Shown here one piece after another: positions 35,641 through 44,333 of a stretch of 64,000 nucleotides of DNA. A program made the translations under genes and the position numbers. The stretch spans positions 163,627-227,626 of the forward strand of contig NZ_JABBGE010000013.1 in assembly GCF_012927245.1 (NCBI RefSeq), given 5' to 3'. The notes below the pieces were generated by a model. The model worked only from the letters and a program-made list of their open reading frames with translations. It made no database searches and was not told where the DNA came from. Position 1 is the stretch's first letter, and each line of letters starts with the position of its first letter. Source of the DNA: Streptomyces sp. R302 (lineage in GTDB: Bacteria; Actinomycetota; Actinomycetes; Streptomycetales; Streptomycetaceae).

Positions 35641-37440
35641 CTACTCCGCCATCGGCAGGTAGACGCGGTTGCCGGACGCGGCGAACTCCGCCGACTTCTC
35701 GGCCATGCCGGCCTCGATCTCCTCCTTCTTCAGGTCCCCGCCGTGCTCACGGCGGATGTCCTGGGAGATCTTCATCGAGCAGAACTTCGGACCGCACATC
35801 GAGCAGAAGTGGGCGGTCTTAGCGGGCTCCGCCGGCAGCGTCTCGTCGTGGAACTCACGGGCGGTGTCCGGGTCGAGGGCCAGGTTGAACTGGTCCTCCC
35901 AGCGGAACTCGAAGCGCGCGTCGGAGAGCGCGTCGTCCCACTCCTGCGCACCCGGATGCCCCTTGGCCAGGTCCGCCGCGTGCGCCGCGATCTTGTACGT
36001 GATGACACCGGTCTTCACGTCGTCGCGGTTCGGCAGGCCCAGGTGCTCCTTGGGCGTGACGTAGCAGAGCATCGCGGTGCCCCACCAGGCGATCATCGCC
36101 GCGCCGATGCCGGAGGTGATGTGGTCGTACGCGGGCGCGACGTCCGTCGTCAGCGGGCCGAGCGTGTAGAACGGCGCCTCCTCGCAGATCTCCTGCTGGA
36201 GGTCGATGTTCTCCTTGATCTTGTGCATCGGGACGTGGCCCGGGCCCTCGATCATCGTCTGCACGTTGTGGCGCTTGGCGATCGTGTTCAGCTCGCCGAG
36301 GGTGCGCAGCTCGGCGAACTGGGCGTCGTCGTTGGCGTCCGCGATCGAGCCGGGGCGCAGACCGTCGCCGAGCGAGTAGGTGACGTCGTACGCCGCGAGG
36401 ATCTCGCAGAGCTCCTCGAAGTTCGTGTAGAGGAAGTTCTCCTTGTGGTGCGCGAGGCACCAGGCGGCCATGATCGAGCCGCCGCGCGAGACGATGCCGG
36501 TCTTGCGGCGCGCGGTGAGCGGCACGTACGGCAGGAGTACGCCGGCGTGCACGGTCATGTAGTCCACGCCCTGCTCGGCCTGCTCGATGACCGTGTCCTT
36601 GTAGATCTCCCAGGTCAGCTCCTCGGCCCGGCCGTCGACCTTCTCCAGGGCCTGGTAGAGCGGCACGGTGCCGATGGGCACGGGGGAGTTGCGCAGCACC
36701 CACTCGCGGGTGGTGTGGATGTTGCGGCCGGTGGACAGGTCCATGACCGTGTCGGCGCCCCAGCGGGTCGCCCAGGTCATCTTCTCCACCTCCTCCTCGA
36801 TGGAGGAGGTGACGGCGGAGTTGCCGATGTTGGCGTTGACCTTCACCAGGAACCGCTTGCCGATGATCATCGGCTCGATCTCCGGGTGGTTGACGTTGGC
36901 CGGCAGCACCGCGCGGCCCGCCGCGATCTCCTCGCGGACGACCTCGGGGGAGACGTTCTCCCGGATCGCCACGTACTCCATCTCCGGGGTGATCTCGCCC
37001 CGGCGGGCGTACGCGAGCTGGGTCACGGCCTCCCCGGCGCGGCCCCGGCGGGGCAGCCGCGGACGGCCGGGGAAGACGGCGTCGAGGTTCTTGAGCCCGC
37101 CGCCGCGCGGCGAGGTGTGCTTGATGCCGTCGTCCTCGGGACGGACCGGGCGGCCCGCGTACTCCTCGGTGTCGCCGCGCGCGATGATCCAGTTCTCGCG
37201 GAGCGGGAGCAGGCCCCGGCGCACGTCGGTCTCGACGGCGGGGTCGGTGTACGGGCCGGACGTGTCGTACAGCGTCACGTCCTTGCCGTTGGTGAGGTGC
37301 ACCTGACGGACCGGCACCCGGAGGTCGGGGCGGGAGCCCTCGACGTAGCCCTTGTGCCAGCCCGGCGTGCGCTCGTCCTGGCCGTCGTTCCGGCCGTCGT
37401 TCCGGTCGGAGGCAGGCGTGCGTGCATCCTGAATGGTCAT
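35641..37440 (-). CDS. thiC: Phosphomethylpyrimidine synthase ThiC
   Basis: 599 aa radical-SAM enzyme that turns aminoimidazole ribotide into HMP phosphate in thiamine synthesis. The C-terminal cluster motif CSMCGPKFC (CxxCx4C) that binds 4Fe-4S is intact, and NVNHPEIEPMIIG, GNSAVTSSIEEEVEKM, HAGVLL and EGPGHVPMHKI are family blocks. Full length. An upstream TPP riboswitch gives feedback control. No other thi gene is next to it. Confidence 0.98.
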   Translation of the reverse strand: MTIQDARTPASDRNDGRNDGQDERTPGWHKGYVEGSRPDLRVPVRQVHLTNGKDVTLYDTSGPYTDPAVETDVRRGLLPLRENWIIARGDTEEYAGRPVRPEDDGIKHTSPRGGGLKNLDAVFPGRPRLPRRGRAGEAVTQLAYARRGEITPEMEYVAIRENVSPEVVREEIAAGRAVLPANVNHPEIEPMIIGKRFLVKVNANIGNSAVTSSIEEEVEKMTWATRWGADTVMDLSTGRNIHTTREWVLRNSPVPIGTVPLYQALEKVDGRAEELTWEIYKDTVIEQAEQGVDYMTVHAGVLLPYVPLTARRKTGIVSRGGSIMAAWCLAHHKENFLYTNFEELCEILAAYDVTYSLGDGLRPGSIADANDDAQFAELRTLGELNTIAKRHNVQTMIEGPGHVPMHKIKENIDLQQEICEEAPFYTLGPLTTDVAPAYDHITSGIGAAMIAWWGTAMLCYVTPKEHLGLPNRDDVKTGVITYKIAAHAADLAKGHPGAQEWDDALSDARFEFRWEDQFNLALDPDTAREFHDETLPAEPAKTAHFCSMCGPKFCSMKISQDIRREHGGDLKKEEIEAGMAEKSAEFAASGNRVYLPMAE

Positions 37441-37449
37441 GTGACCGAA

Positions 37450-37562
37450 TCTCCCTACGCCGGCATTACCCGGTAACAGGTTCGGCGGTCGGCGCAGCCT
37501 CCTCCCGTACGTGTGCGTACGGTGATCAGCGCCCTCTCAGCCCGGTGCTCCGAGCTCCCGCG
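37450..37562 (-). ncRNA. TPP riboswitch (THI element) of thiC
   Basis: On the minus strand the leader carries the THI-box words in order: GGGCTGAGAGGGCG (around 37531-37544), CTGATCACCG, GCCGAACCTGTTACC (around 37467-37484) and GGGTAATGCCGGCGTAGGGAG (37450-37470). These are the pyrimidine-sensing and pyrophosphate-sensing arms. It ends 10 bases before the thiC ATG, so translational or early transcriptional control is expected when TPP binds. Confidence 0.93.
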
Positions 37563-37642
37563 TGTGCAAAGGTGTCACGAGGCTAGCGCCCTCCCGGGCG
37601 TGCTGAACAGTGGGCCCCCACCGTTCTTGCGATGATCGGGCG

Positions 37643-39049
37643 GTGACCTCCCCCCAGCAGTCCCCCGATCCGCACGGCCACGAGCACGGCCACGAGCACG
37701 GGCATGGTTTCGGCCGGCACGGTCCTGACCAGGGTCCTGACCACGGCTCCGGCCATGGTTCCGGCCATGGACACAGCCACAGCCACGGGCCCGCCGCGCC
37801 CGTCTCGCGCCATCTGCGCAGAGTCATCGCGGCGGTCCTCATCCCCTTCGCCACCGCCGTGGTCGTCGGCCTCGCGGTGCTCTGGCCCGGTGGCACGCCG
37901 GCCCACGAGCGGACCGGGGTCGGTTTCGACCGGCAGACCGAGCAGGGCAAGGTCGTGGCGGTCGAGCAGGTGGACTGCAAGGACGTGAACGCGGCGCAGG
38001 TGCCGCCCACCGGCGACACCTCCACCCCGCAGGGCCGCGAGGCGGTCAACGGGCAGCAGGGGCAGTGCGAGAAGGCGACGATCGAGGTCACCAGCGGTCC
38101 GCACCAGGGACGGCGGTTCACCGAGATCGTGCAGCCGGACGCTCCGCGCCAACTGGACGAGGGCCAGGGCGTGGTGGTCGCCTACGCCCCCGACGCCCCG
38201 AAGGACCTGCAGTACTCGGTGACGGACGTGAACCGGAAGGTGCCGATGGCGGTCCTCGCCGGCATCTTCGCGCTCGCGGTCGTGCTCGTCGGCCGCATGC
38301 GGGGCGTGATGGCGCTGATCGCGCTCGCGGTGAGCTTCCTGGTGCTCACCCTCTTCATCCTGCCCGCGATCCTGGAGGGGTCGAACCCGCTGGTCGTGGC
38401 GGTGGTCGGGTCGAGCGCGATCATGCTGCTGGCGCTCTACATGTGCCACGGCCTGTCGGCCAGGACCTCGGTCGCGGTCCTGGGCACGCTGATCTCGCTG
38501 CTGTTGATCGGCCTGCTCGGTTCCTTCTTCATCGGCTGGGCCTCGCTCAGCGGCAACACCGACGACTACACCGGGCTGATCCACGGTCTCTACCCGGAGA
38601 TCGACATGTCCGGCCTGCTGCTCGCCGGTGTGATCATCGGTTCTCTCGGTGTTCTGGACGATGTCACCGTCACGCAGACCTCGGCCGTCTGGGAGCTGCA
38701 CCAGGCCGATCCCGGCATGGGGCCGCGCGCCCTGTACCGGGCCGGGATCCGGATCGGCCGCGACCACATCGCCTCGGTGGTCAACACGCTGGTCCTGGCC
38801 TACGCCGGCGCCGCGCTCCCGCTGCTCCTGCTCTTCACCATCGCGCAGAGCAGCATGGGGACGGTGGCCAACAGCGAACTGGTGGCGGAGGAGATCGTGC
38901 GGACGCTGGTCGGCTCGATCGGTCTGGTCGCCTCGGTGCCGGTCACGACGGCACTCGCGGCGCTCGTGGTCTCGGCCGACCGTCCCTCGGCGGCGGAGGC
39001 CGGCGGCCGGGCGGCGGGCCGCGGCGGACGGCGGCGCCGCGCGAAGTGA
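37643..39049 (+). CDS. YibE/F family membrane protein with His-rich N-terminus
   Basis: 468 aa. Residues 12-49 are His/Gly-rich (HEHGHEHGHGFGRHG then GSGHGHSHSHG), encoded by tandem DNA words, and look like a cytoplasmic metal-binding or low-complexity tail. A membrane segment at about 60-82, an extracytoplasmic beta domain (about 90-205) and about seven membrane segments follow; LLAGVIIGSLGVLDDVTVTQ is the YibE/F hallmark. The family is uncharacterised, with transport suggested. GTG 37643 (VTSPQQSPDPHG) is the best start. Divergent from thiC. Confidence 0.85.
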   Translation: MTSPQQSPDPHGHEHGHEHGHGFGRHGPDQGPDHGSGHGSGHGHSHSHGPAAPVSRHLRRVIAAVLIPFATAVVVGLAVLWPGGTPAHERTGVGFDRQTEQGKVVAVEQVDCKDVNAAQVPPTGDTSTPQGREAVNGQQGQCEKATIEVTSGPHQGRRFTEIVQPDAPRQLDEGQGVVVAYAPDAPKDLQYSVTDVNRKVPMAVLAGIFALAVVLVGRMRGVMALIALAVSFLVLTLFILPAILEGSNPLVVAVVGSSAIMLLALYMCHGLSARTSVAVLGTLISLLLIGLLGSFFIGWASLSGNTDDYTGLIHGLYPEIDMSGLLLAGVIIGSLGVLDDVTVTQTSAVWELHQADPGMGPRALYRAGIRIGRDHIASVVNTLVLAYAGAALPLLLLFTIAQSSMGTVANSELVAEEIVRTLVGSIGLVASVPVTTALAALVVSADRPSAAEAGGRAAGRGGRRRRAK

Positions 39050-39077
39050 CGCGCGCGCGGCGGCCGTACGGGGCGGG

Positions 39078-39259
39078 CGCCTGCGGCAGGCGTACGGGAG
39101 GGGGTGCCGGCGTCGGCCGTACGGGAGAGGTACCGGCATCGGCCGTACGGGAGGGGTGCCGACGTCGGCCCTGCGGAACGGGTGCCGGTGTCGGACGTAC
39201 GCATCGGTTCCGGCGTCAGGTGTACGGAACGGGTGCCCGCGTCAGGCGTACGGAGCGGT
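39078..39259. repeat. 26-bp tandem repeat, 6 copies plus a degenerate one
   Basis: Units of exactly 26 bases at 39104, 39130, 39156, 39182, 39208 and 39234, consensus GTGCCGGCGTCGGCCGTACG then GGAGGG, with a degenerate copy before 39104. Identity decays from left to right. The array fills the gap between the convergent YibE/F and ssgA genes and stops 6 bases before the ssgA stop codon. Confidence 0.93.
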
Positions 39260-39265
39260 TTCCGG

Positions 39266-39706
39266 TCAGGCGGGGCCGGCGCTCTCCTCGGCGAGGATCT
39301 TGCCGAGCGCGGCCTCCAGGCTGTCCTCGAAGTCGCCCAGCGTCTGTTCCTGGCCGAGCGGGACCAGCTTGTCCGTGCGGTCGAGGAAGGCGACCAGCGG
39401 CGGGGCGCTGGCGCGGAAGAGGGCGCGGTCACCGCCCACCTGGAGCCGGATGGAGACGTCCGACAGGCCCTCGGGCTCGGTCGGGGCGATGTGGACGTCG
39501 CCGTCGCCGCTCGGGCGGTTGATCCCGTCGAGCAGCAGCTCTCTGCCGAACGCCCAGGTCACGGGCGCGTCTCCGGGAAGGTGGAAGGTCATCCGCACCG
39601 CGTAGGGATCCCGGGTCTCGTATCGCAGTTCGACTGGGATCTTGAAGGAGAGCTCCTCGGAGACGAGGAAGCTCATCAGGACCTCGGCCTGAACCGACTC
39701 TCGCAT
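39266..39706 (-). CDS. ssgA: SsgA, sporulation-specific cell division activator
   Basis: 146 aa SALP-family protein: MRESVQAEV opening, SFLVSEELSFKIPVELRYE, DPYAVRMTFHLPGDAPVTWAFGRELLLDG and LVPLGQEQTLGDF, all typical of SsgA itself rather than SsgB-G. It localises septum and branching sites through SsgB/FtsZ during sporulation-directed division in Streptomyces. The second of two adjacent ATGs (39706) is six bases after GGGG; starting at 39709 adds one Met. ssgR lies 138 bases upstream on the same strand and is expected to activate it. Confidence 0.96.
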   Translation of the reverse strand: MRESVQAEVLMSFLVSEELSFKIPVELRYETRDPYAVRMTFHLPGDAPVTWAFGRELLLDGINRPSGDGDVHIAPTEPEGLSDVSIRLQVGGDRALFRASAPPLVAFLDRTDKLVPLGQEQTLGDFEDSLEAALGKILAEESAGPA

Positions 39707-39844
39707 CATGTACCCCGCAGTAGATGGAGCAGTTGTGTAAACACAGCTGCTGAAAGCTGTGACCGAAACGGCCAGGAATGATCCCCCGTGGCCCTCTTGA
39801 CGCAATCGTGCTGTACGCGCTAGCGGATCACAAGGAGTGATTTT

Positions 39845-40609
39845 TCAGATACTGATAGAGAAGGCGAGCGAACTGAAGAGCTCTCCGATCTCTTTCTGTA
39901 GTCGCTCGACTGCTGGGAGCAACCGTTCTTCCTGGTGGAGCGGTAGGGAAATGGCCAGAGTGGCCGCCGTATTGCCCGCCGTGATGGGGATGGCGGCGCA
40001 AACCGTGCCGAGCGCATATTCCTGACGCTCCACCAGGGGCTCCATTCGCCCCAAACCGCCCAAACGCTCCAAAAGTATCCGCCGGTTACGCACCGTGTAC
40101 GGAGTGATGGCTTCCACCGGGTGTCGGTCGAGGTGGTCTTGACGAGATTTCAGATCGAGTTGACTGAGCAGACACTGACCGATCGCATGGGCGTGTCCGG
40201 TCTCCCGGAAATCGGCCCACTCCTCCACCGCGGGGGAGTTGGGCGTGTCCGCCACGGAGATCAGTTCGATCTCGCCATCGCGGTAGAGCGCGAAATAGAC
40301 GGGTACACCGATCTCGTCCCGCCAGTGCGCGAGGGAGTCCTCGATCTTGATGCGACGATTCTGCACAGCCCCGCCGCCGGCCAACCGGGCGGCTGCCTCG
40401 CCGAGGTAGAACGCCCCCTTGTCGCGGAGCAGATAGCCCTCGTGCGTCAGGGTGCGGAGAAGGTGGTACGTCGTGGGCAGCGGGAGGTTCGTCTCCCGGG
40501 CGAGCTGCTTGGCGGGGGCACCGTCCGCGTGGGAGGCGACGGCCTCCAGAAGTCTCAGCGCCCGCTGCACCGAGCCGATCAGGGTCGGCGCAGCTGTCTG
40601 CGTGGCCAT
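39845..40609 (-). CDS. ssgR: SsgR, IclR-family activator of ssgA
   Basis: 254 aa. N-terminal winged helix (SVQRALRLLEAVA, PAKQLARETNLPLPTTYHLLRTLTHEGYL) and a C-terminal IclR ligand domain. Position directly upstream of ssgA identifies it as SsgR, which in S. coelicolor is needed for ssgA transcription and sporulation. ATG 40609 is one choice; a TTG at 40615 has better spacing to GGGGG (around 40622). Base composition is less GC-biased than in neighbouring genes. Confidence 0.93.
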   Translation of the reverse strand: MATQTAAPTLIGSVQRALRLLEAVASHADGAPAKQLARETNLPLPTTYHLLRTLTHEGYLLRDKGAFYLGEAAARLAGGGAVQNRRIKIEDSLAHWRDEIGVPVYFALYRDGEIELISVADTPNSPAVEEWADFRETGHAHAIGQCLLSQLDLKSRQDHLDRHPVEAITPYTVRNRRILLERLGGLGRMEPLVERQEYALGTVCAAIPITAGNTAATLAISLPLHQEERLLPAVERLQKEIGELFSSLAFSISI

Positions 40610-40895
40610 GGCCAAAGGTCACCCCCAGGCGTGACAACGGATGCGCTGCATCCGTTCGCGGGGGCCGCCCCCGCGCACCCGCCGGGCCTGGGACGCCTAT
40701 GGGGTCCGATGGACGGACCCCTCAGGGACGAGCGGGAAACCGCTGGTCTGCCGGAGATCTACGCCCGTAGCCCCCGACTCGGCGGAGATCTGCCACTCTA
40801 GTGGCTTGTCCTCGCCCCCCACCCCGTTTCCACCAGCGCGTTCCCTCTGCCGGGCTAACGCCCGGCAGACGCCGAATACCGATGAGTAGCTAGTG

Positions 40896-41114
40896 CTACC
40901 AGTCGCGGTCCGACTTCGACGGGGTGCCGAACTTCCGTACGGCGTAGATGAGTCCGGCCACGAGCGCGACGAACAGCAGCACCTTGAACAGCAGGCTGAA
41001 CACGAAGGTGAGCACGCTGGTGATGACCCCGCCGAAGACGAGAAGGACCAGCGCGGGTATGGCGACCCACTTCACCCACCACGGCAGCCCCGCGAGAATC
41101 TCCTGTACGGCCAT
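40896..41114 (-). CDS. Small two-pass membrane protein (DUF5326-like)
   Basis: 72 aa: MAVQEILAGLPWWVKW, then two closely spaced hydrophobic segments (about 15-38 and 42-60) and a basic tail KFGTPSKSDRDW. It matches a small actinobacterial membrane protein family of unknown function. The start has a GGAGCGAG site at 41119-41126 on the minus strand. It lies alone between ssgR and the cupin gene, and the same-strand gap to either side contains no other gene. Confidence 0.8.
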   Translation of the reverse strand: MAVQEILAGLPWWVKWVAIPALVLLVFGGVITSVLTFVFSLLFKVLLFVALVAGLIYAVRKFGTPSKSDRDW

Positions 41115-41277
41115 GGCTCGCTCCTTCGCTCTCGACGCCCTGTCCGGAACCCTTCGTCCCCGACGCTTCAAGGCTAGGCGGGGCACTCGGCTGGGCGGGG
41201 CCCCGGAATCCCGGGCTCTCCCCTGATCCACCCCCTAGGGGAACCAGGGGTCCGGCCCGGAGAGCCCGCGGACGCCG

Positions 41278-41595
41278 TCACGTCTCCGGCGGGGAGAAGA
41301 CCACCAGGACCCGCAGGTCCTCGCTGATGTGGTGGAAGCGGTGCGGCACGCCGGCCGGCACATAGACGACACTGCCCCGCGCCACCTGCGTCGTCTCCTC
41401 CCCGACGGTGATCGCCGCCCGTCCGGACACCACGAAGTACACCTCGTCCTGAGCGTGCGGTGACTGCGGGTCCAGCTCGCCCGCGTCGAGCGCGTACAGC
41501 CCCACCGACATGTTCCGCTCGCGCAGGAACTGGAGGTACGCCCCCTGGTTGGCGAGGCGCTCCGCCTCGAGTTCGTCCAGCCGGAATGCCTTCAC
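41278..41595 (-). CDS. Small cupin-domain protein
   Basis: 105 aa single cupin barrel. Metal-site pattern: His and Glu in SPHAQDEVYFVVSGRA (motif 1) and His in VPAGVPHRFHHI (motif 2). Such one-domain cupins act as dioxygenase-like or isomerase enzymes or sensors; function cannot be named. The ATG at 41595 is 50 bases from the divergent holin-like gene, so the two share a promoter region. Confidence 0.87.
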   Translation of the reverse strand: MKAFRLDELEAERLANQGAYLQFLRERNMSVGLYALDAGELDPQSPHAQDEVYFVVSGRAAITVGEETTQVARGSVVYVPAGVPHRFHHISEDLRVLVVFSPPET

Positions 41596-41645
41596 TGCCG
41601 TTCGCCCCTGCCCTCAGCCCGATGGTCTCTGCCACGATCAGACAC

Positions 41646-42029
41646 ATGAAGAATTTCGTAGTCAAGACGCTCGCCAACGCGGGCGCCCTCGCCGTGGCCA
41701 TCTGGCTCATCGAAGGCATCACGCTGACCGGTGACGACGAGATCACGGGCAAGGCGATCGGCAGCCTGCTGCTCGTCGCCCTCGTCTTCGGCCTCGTCAA
41801 CTTCCTGGTCAAGCCGATCGTGAAGCTGCTGACGCTCCCCCTCTTCATCCTGACCCTCGGCCTGATCACCCTGGTGATCAACGCCCTCATGCTGATGCTC
41901 ACCTCGTGGCTGGCCGGGCAGTTCGACCTCAGCTTCCACGTGGACGGCTTCTGGACCGCCGTCCTCGGCGGCCTGGTCATCTCCGTCGTCTCGTGGGCGC
42001 TCAACGTGCTCCTCCCGGACGGCGACTGA
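41646..42029 (+). CDS. Phage-holin-family (YvlD-type) membrane protein
   Basis: 127 aa, four hydrophobic segments, with ALVFGLVNFLVKPIVKLLTLPLFILTLGLITLVINALML, the classic signature of the phage_holin_4_2/YvlD family. Despite the name it is a chromosomal membrane protein of unknown role and there is no prophage here. It lies nine bases before the LMW phosphatase gene, so it is the first gene of a three-gene run ending with the PLP enzyme. Confidence 0.88.
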   Translation: MKNFVVKTLANAGALAVAIWLIEGITLTGDDEITGKAIGSLLLVALVFGLVNFLVKPIVKLLTLPLFILTLGLITLVINALMLMLTSWLAGQFDLSFHVDGFWTAVLGGLVISVVSWALNVLLPDGD

Positions 42030-42038
42030 GCGACCGCC

Positions 42039-42557
42039 ATGACCTATCGCGTCTGCTTCGTCTGCACCGGCAACATCTGCCGCTCCCCGATGGCCGAGCA
42101 CGTCTTCCGCGCGCGCGTGGAGGAGGCCGGCCTCGGCGGGGCGGTCGAGGTGGACAGCGCGGGCACCGGCGGCTGGCACGAGGGCGACGCGGCGGACCCG
42201 CGCACCGTCGCCGTCCTGGGGGAGCACGGCTACACCTCCGCCCACACCGCCCGGCAGTTCCGCGCCTCCTGGTTCCCCGCCCTCGATCTGGTGATCGCGC
42301 TCGACGAGGGCCACGTCCGGGAGCTCCGCCGCCTCGCCCGTACCCCTGACGAGGCGGCGAAGATCCGACTGCTCCGCTCGTACGACCCCGCCGCCGGGGA
42401 CGCGCTCGACGTCCCCGACCCCTATGTCGGCGGGCGTGAGGACTTCGAGGAATGCCTGGAGATGGCCGAGGCCGCGAGCGAGGGACTCCTCGCCGCCGTC
42501 CGCGCCGGACTCCGGGAGAGACTTCAGGGGGACGAGACCGTGGAAAGGACCCCGTGA
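42039..42557 (+). CDS. Low-molecular-weight protein-tyrosine phosphatase
   Basis: 172 aa. The P-loop CX5RS is CTGNICRS (Cys9 nucleophile, Arg15), followed by MAEHVF, and the acid Asp is in DVPDPYVGG. It dephosphorylates phosphotyrosine proteins; Streptomyces PtpA of this class affects secondary metabolism. Its TGA overlaps the GTG of the PLP enzyme gene (GTGA). No tyrosine kinase gene is adjacent. Confidence 0.93.
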   Translation: MTYRVCFVCTGNICRSPMAEHVFRARVEEAGLGGAVEVDSAGTGGWHEGDAADPRTVAVLGEHGYTSAHTARQFRASWFPALDLVIALDEGHVRELRRLARTPDEAAKIRLLRSYDPAAGDALDVPDPYVGGREDFEECLEMAEAASEGLLAAVRAGLRERLQGDETVERTP

Positions 42558-43726
42558 ACCCTTTGATCCCTCAGGAACGGCACCACCCCGGCGAGGGGCC
42601 CGGCGACGGGACGCTCGCCGTGCGGGCCGGACTGCCCGAGGCCGTGAAGCACGAGCCGACCCTGCCGGGGCCGGTCTTCGCCGCCCACTTCCACCTGCCC
42701 GGCGAACCCACCGGCCCGTACACCTACGGCCGCGACGAGAACCCGACCTGGGCCCATCTGGAGCGGGCCATCGGCACCCTGGAGGCGCCCGGGGAGACCG
42801 GCGTCGAGACCGTCGTCTTCGCCTCCGGCATGGCCGCCATCTCCGCCGTCCTCCTCTCCCAGCTCTCCGCCGGCGACGCCGTGGTCCTGCCGTCCGACGG
42901 CTACCAGGCCCTGCCGCTCCTCCACGAACAGCTGCGCGCGTACGGGATCGAGGTGCGTACCGCGCCGACCGGCGGCGACGCCCAGCTCGACGTGCTCGAC
43001 GGCGCGAAGCTGCTGTGGATCGAGACCCCGTCCAACCCCGGGCTCGACGTCTGCGACATCCGCCGGCTGGTCGCCGCGGCGCACGCCGGCGGGGCGCTCG
43101 TCGGCGTCGACAACACCCTCGCGACCCCGCTCGGCCAGCGCCCGCTCGAACTGGGCGCGGACTTCTCGGTGGCCAGCGACACCAAGGGCATGACCGGCCA
43201 CGGCGATGTGCTGCTCGGCCACGTCAGCTGCCGCGATCCGCAGCGGGCCGCAGAGGTACGGCGCTGGCGCAAGATCGTCGGCGCGATCCCCGGGCCCATG
43301 GAGGCCTGGCTCGCCCATCGCTCGCTGGCCACGCTCCAGCTGCGGATCGACCGCCAGTGCGCCACGGCCCTGGAGCTCGCCCGCGTCCTCGCCGAGCACC
43401 CCGACGTGACCGGACTGCGCCACCCCGGGCTCCCGGACGACCCCGCGCACGCGATCGCCTCGCGGCAGATGCGCCGCTTCGGCTCGGTGATCTCCTTCGA
43501 GCTCGCCGACCGCGCGCGGGCCGAACGCTTCCTGGAGGAACTGCGCCTGGTCGACGACGCCACCAGCTTCGGCGGGGTGCGCTCCTCGGCCGAGCGGCGC
43601 GGGCGCTGGGGCGGGGACGCCGTCGCCGAGGGCTTCATCCGCTTCTCGGTGGGCGCCGAGGATCCGGAGGACCTGATCGCCGACGTGCTGCGGGCTCTCG
43701 ACGCGACGCGCAAAGCCGTCGGGTAG
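42554..43726 (+). CDS. Cystathionine gamma-lyase/synthase-type PLP enzyme
   Basis: 390 aa Cys/Met-metabolism PLP enzyme. YTYGRDENPTWAHLERAIGTLE matches the YSRxxNPT opening, FASGMAAISAVLL the glycine-rich loop, ETPSNPGLDVCDI the Asn-Pro motif, VDNTLATPLGQRPLELGAD the Asp site, and SDTKGMTGHGDVLLG the PLP lysine; here Gly replaces the usual Tyr after Thr-Lys. Most likely cystathionine gamma-lyase; synthase or methionine lyase activity cannot be excluded. GTG 42554 overlaps the phosphatase stop. Confidence 0.88.
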   Translation: MNPLIPQERHHPGEGPGDGTLAVRAGLPEAVKHEPTLPGPVFAAHFHLPGEPTGPYTYGRDENPTWAHLERAIGTLEAPGETGVETVVFASGMAAISAVLLSQLSAGDAVVLPSDGYQALPLLHEQLRAYGIEVRTAPTGGDAQLDVLDGAKLLWIETPSNPGLDVCDIRRLVAAAHAGGALVGVDNTLATPLGQRPLELGADFSVASDTKGMTGHGDVLLGHVSCRDPQRAAEVRRWRKIVGAIPGPMEAWLAHRSLATLQLRIDRQCATALELARVLAEHPDVTGLRHPGLPDDPAHAIASRQMRRFGSVISFELADRARAERFLEELRLVDDATSFGGVRSSAERRGRWGGDAVAEGFIRFSVGAEDPEDLIADVLRALDATRKAVG

Positions 43727-43853
43727 CCACCCGGCCGGAAGCGGAACCGGGACCGGCCCCGTCGCACCCGTATGCCACGGTGCGCCGGGGCCGGTTCAGG
43801 ATCACGGGGGAGCGGTGCGTTTCAGCCCGGCGGGAACGGGCCATTTTCTTCCC

Positions 43854-44333
43854 ATGACCGAACGGCCCGTGGTCAAGCGCACCGCACGCGCCATCCTGCT
43901 CGACGGAGACGACCTCATCCTCATCAAGCGCACCAAACCGGGGATGGATCCTTACTGGGTGACGCCCGGTGGCGGCGTCGAGCCCTCCGACTCCACCGTC
44001 GTCGAGGCCCTGCACCGCGAGGTGCACGAGGAACTCGGCGCCAAGATCGTCGATGTGGTCCCCTGTTTCGTCGACACCGTCGAGCACATCGTCGACGGCG
44101 GGGTCTCCGGCGTGAAGGTCCAGCACTTCTTCGTCTGCCGCCTGGAGTCGATGGACCTCGGCCTGCGGCACGGCCCCGAGATGGACGAACCGGTCGGCGA
44201 GTACGAGATCGTCCGGGTGCCCTTCAGCCGCGTCGGGATCGCCGCGGTCCACCTGGTGCCGCTCTCACTGCGCCACTACCTCGACGGCAACATCGAGGGC
44301 GTCCGCGCCATGCACGCCCCCGACCTCGGCTGA
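43854..44333 (+). CDS. Nudix hydrolase
   Basis: 159 aa. The Nudix box reads GGVEPSDSTVVEALHREVHEELG: the catalytic REVHEELG half is intact, but the Glu at the GX5E position is replaced by Ser (Asp-Ser), which is unusual. It should hydrolyse a nucleoside diphosphate linked to X; the substrate is unknown. ATG 43854 gives the expected short lead-in to the first strand. Its last 69 bases overlap the end of the convergent flavohaemoglobin-like gene. Confidence 0.87.
   Translation: MTERPVVKRTARAILLDGDDLILIKRTKPGMDPYWVTPGGGVEPSDSTVVEALHREVHEELGAKIVDVVPCFVDTVEHIVDGGVSGVKVQHFFVCRLESMDLGLRHGPEMDEPVGEYEIVRVPFSRVGIAAVHLVPLSLRHYLDGNIEGVRAMHAPDLG

Noticed and set aside
39104..39259. CRISPR-like array
   Set aside because: The 26-bp units are contiguous with no spacers between them, and no cas genes are present.
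41646..42029. Prophage remnant from a holin-family protein
   Set aside because: The YvlD/phage_holin_4_2 family is chromosomal in many bacteria; no integrase, att site or phage gene is nearby.
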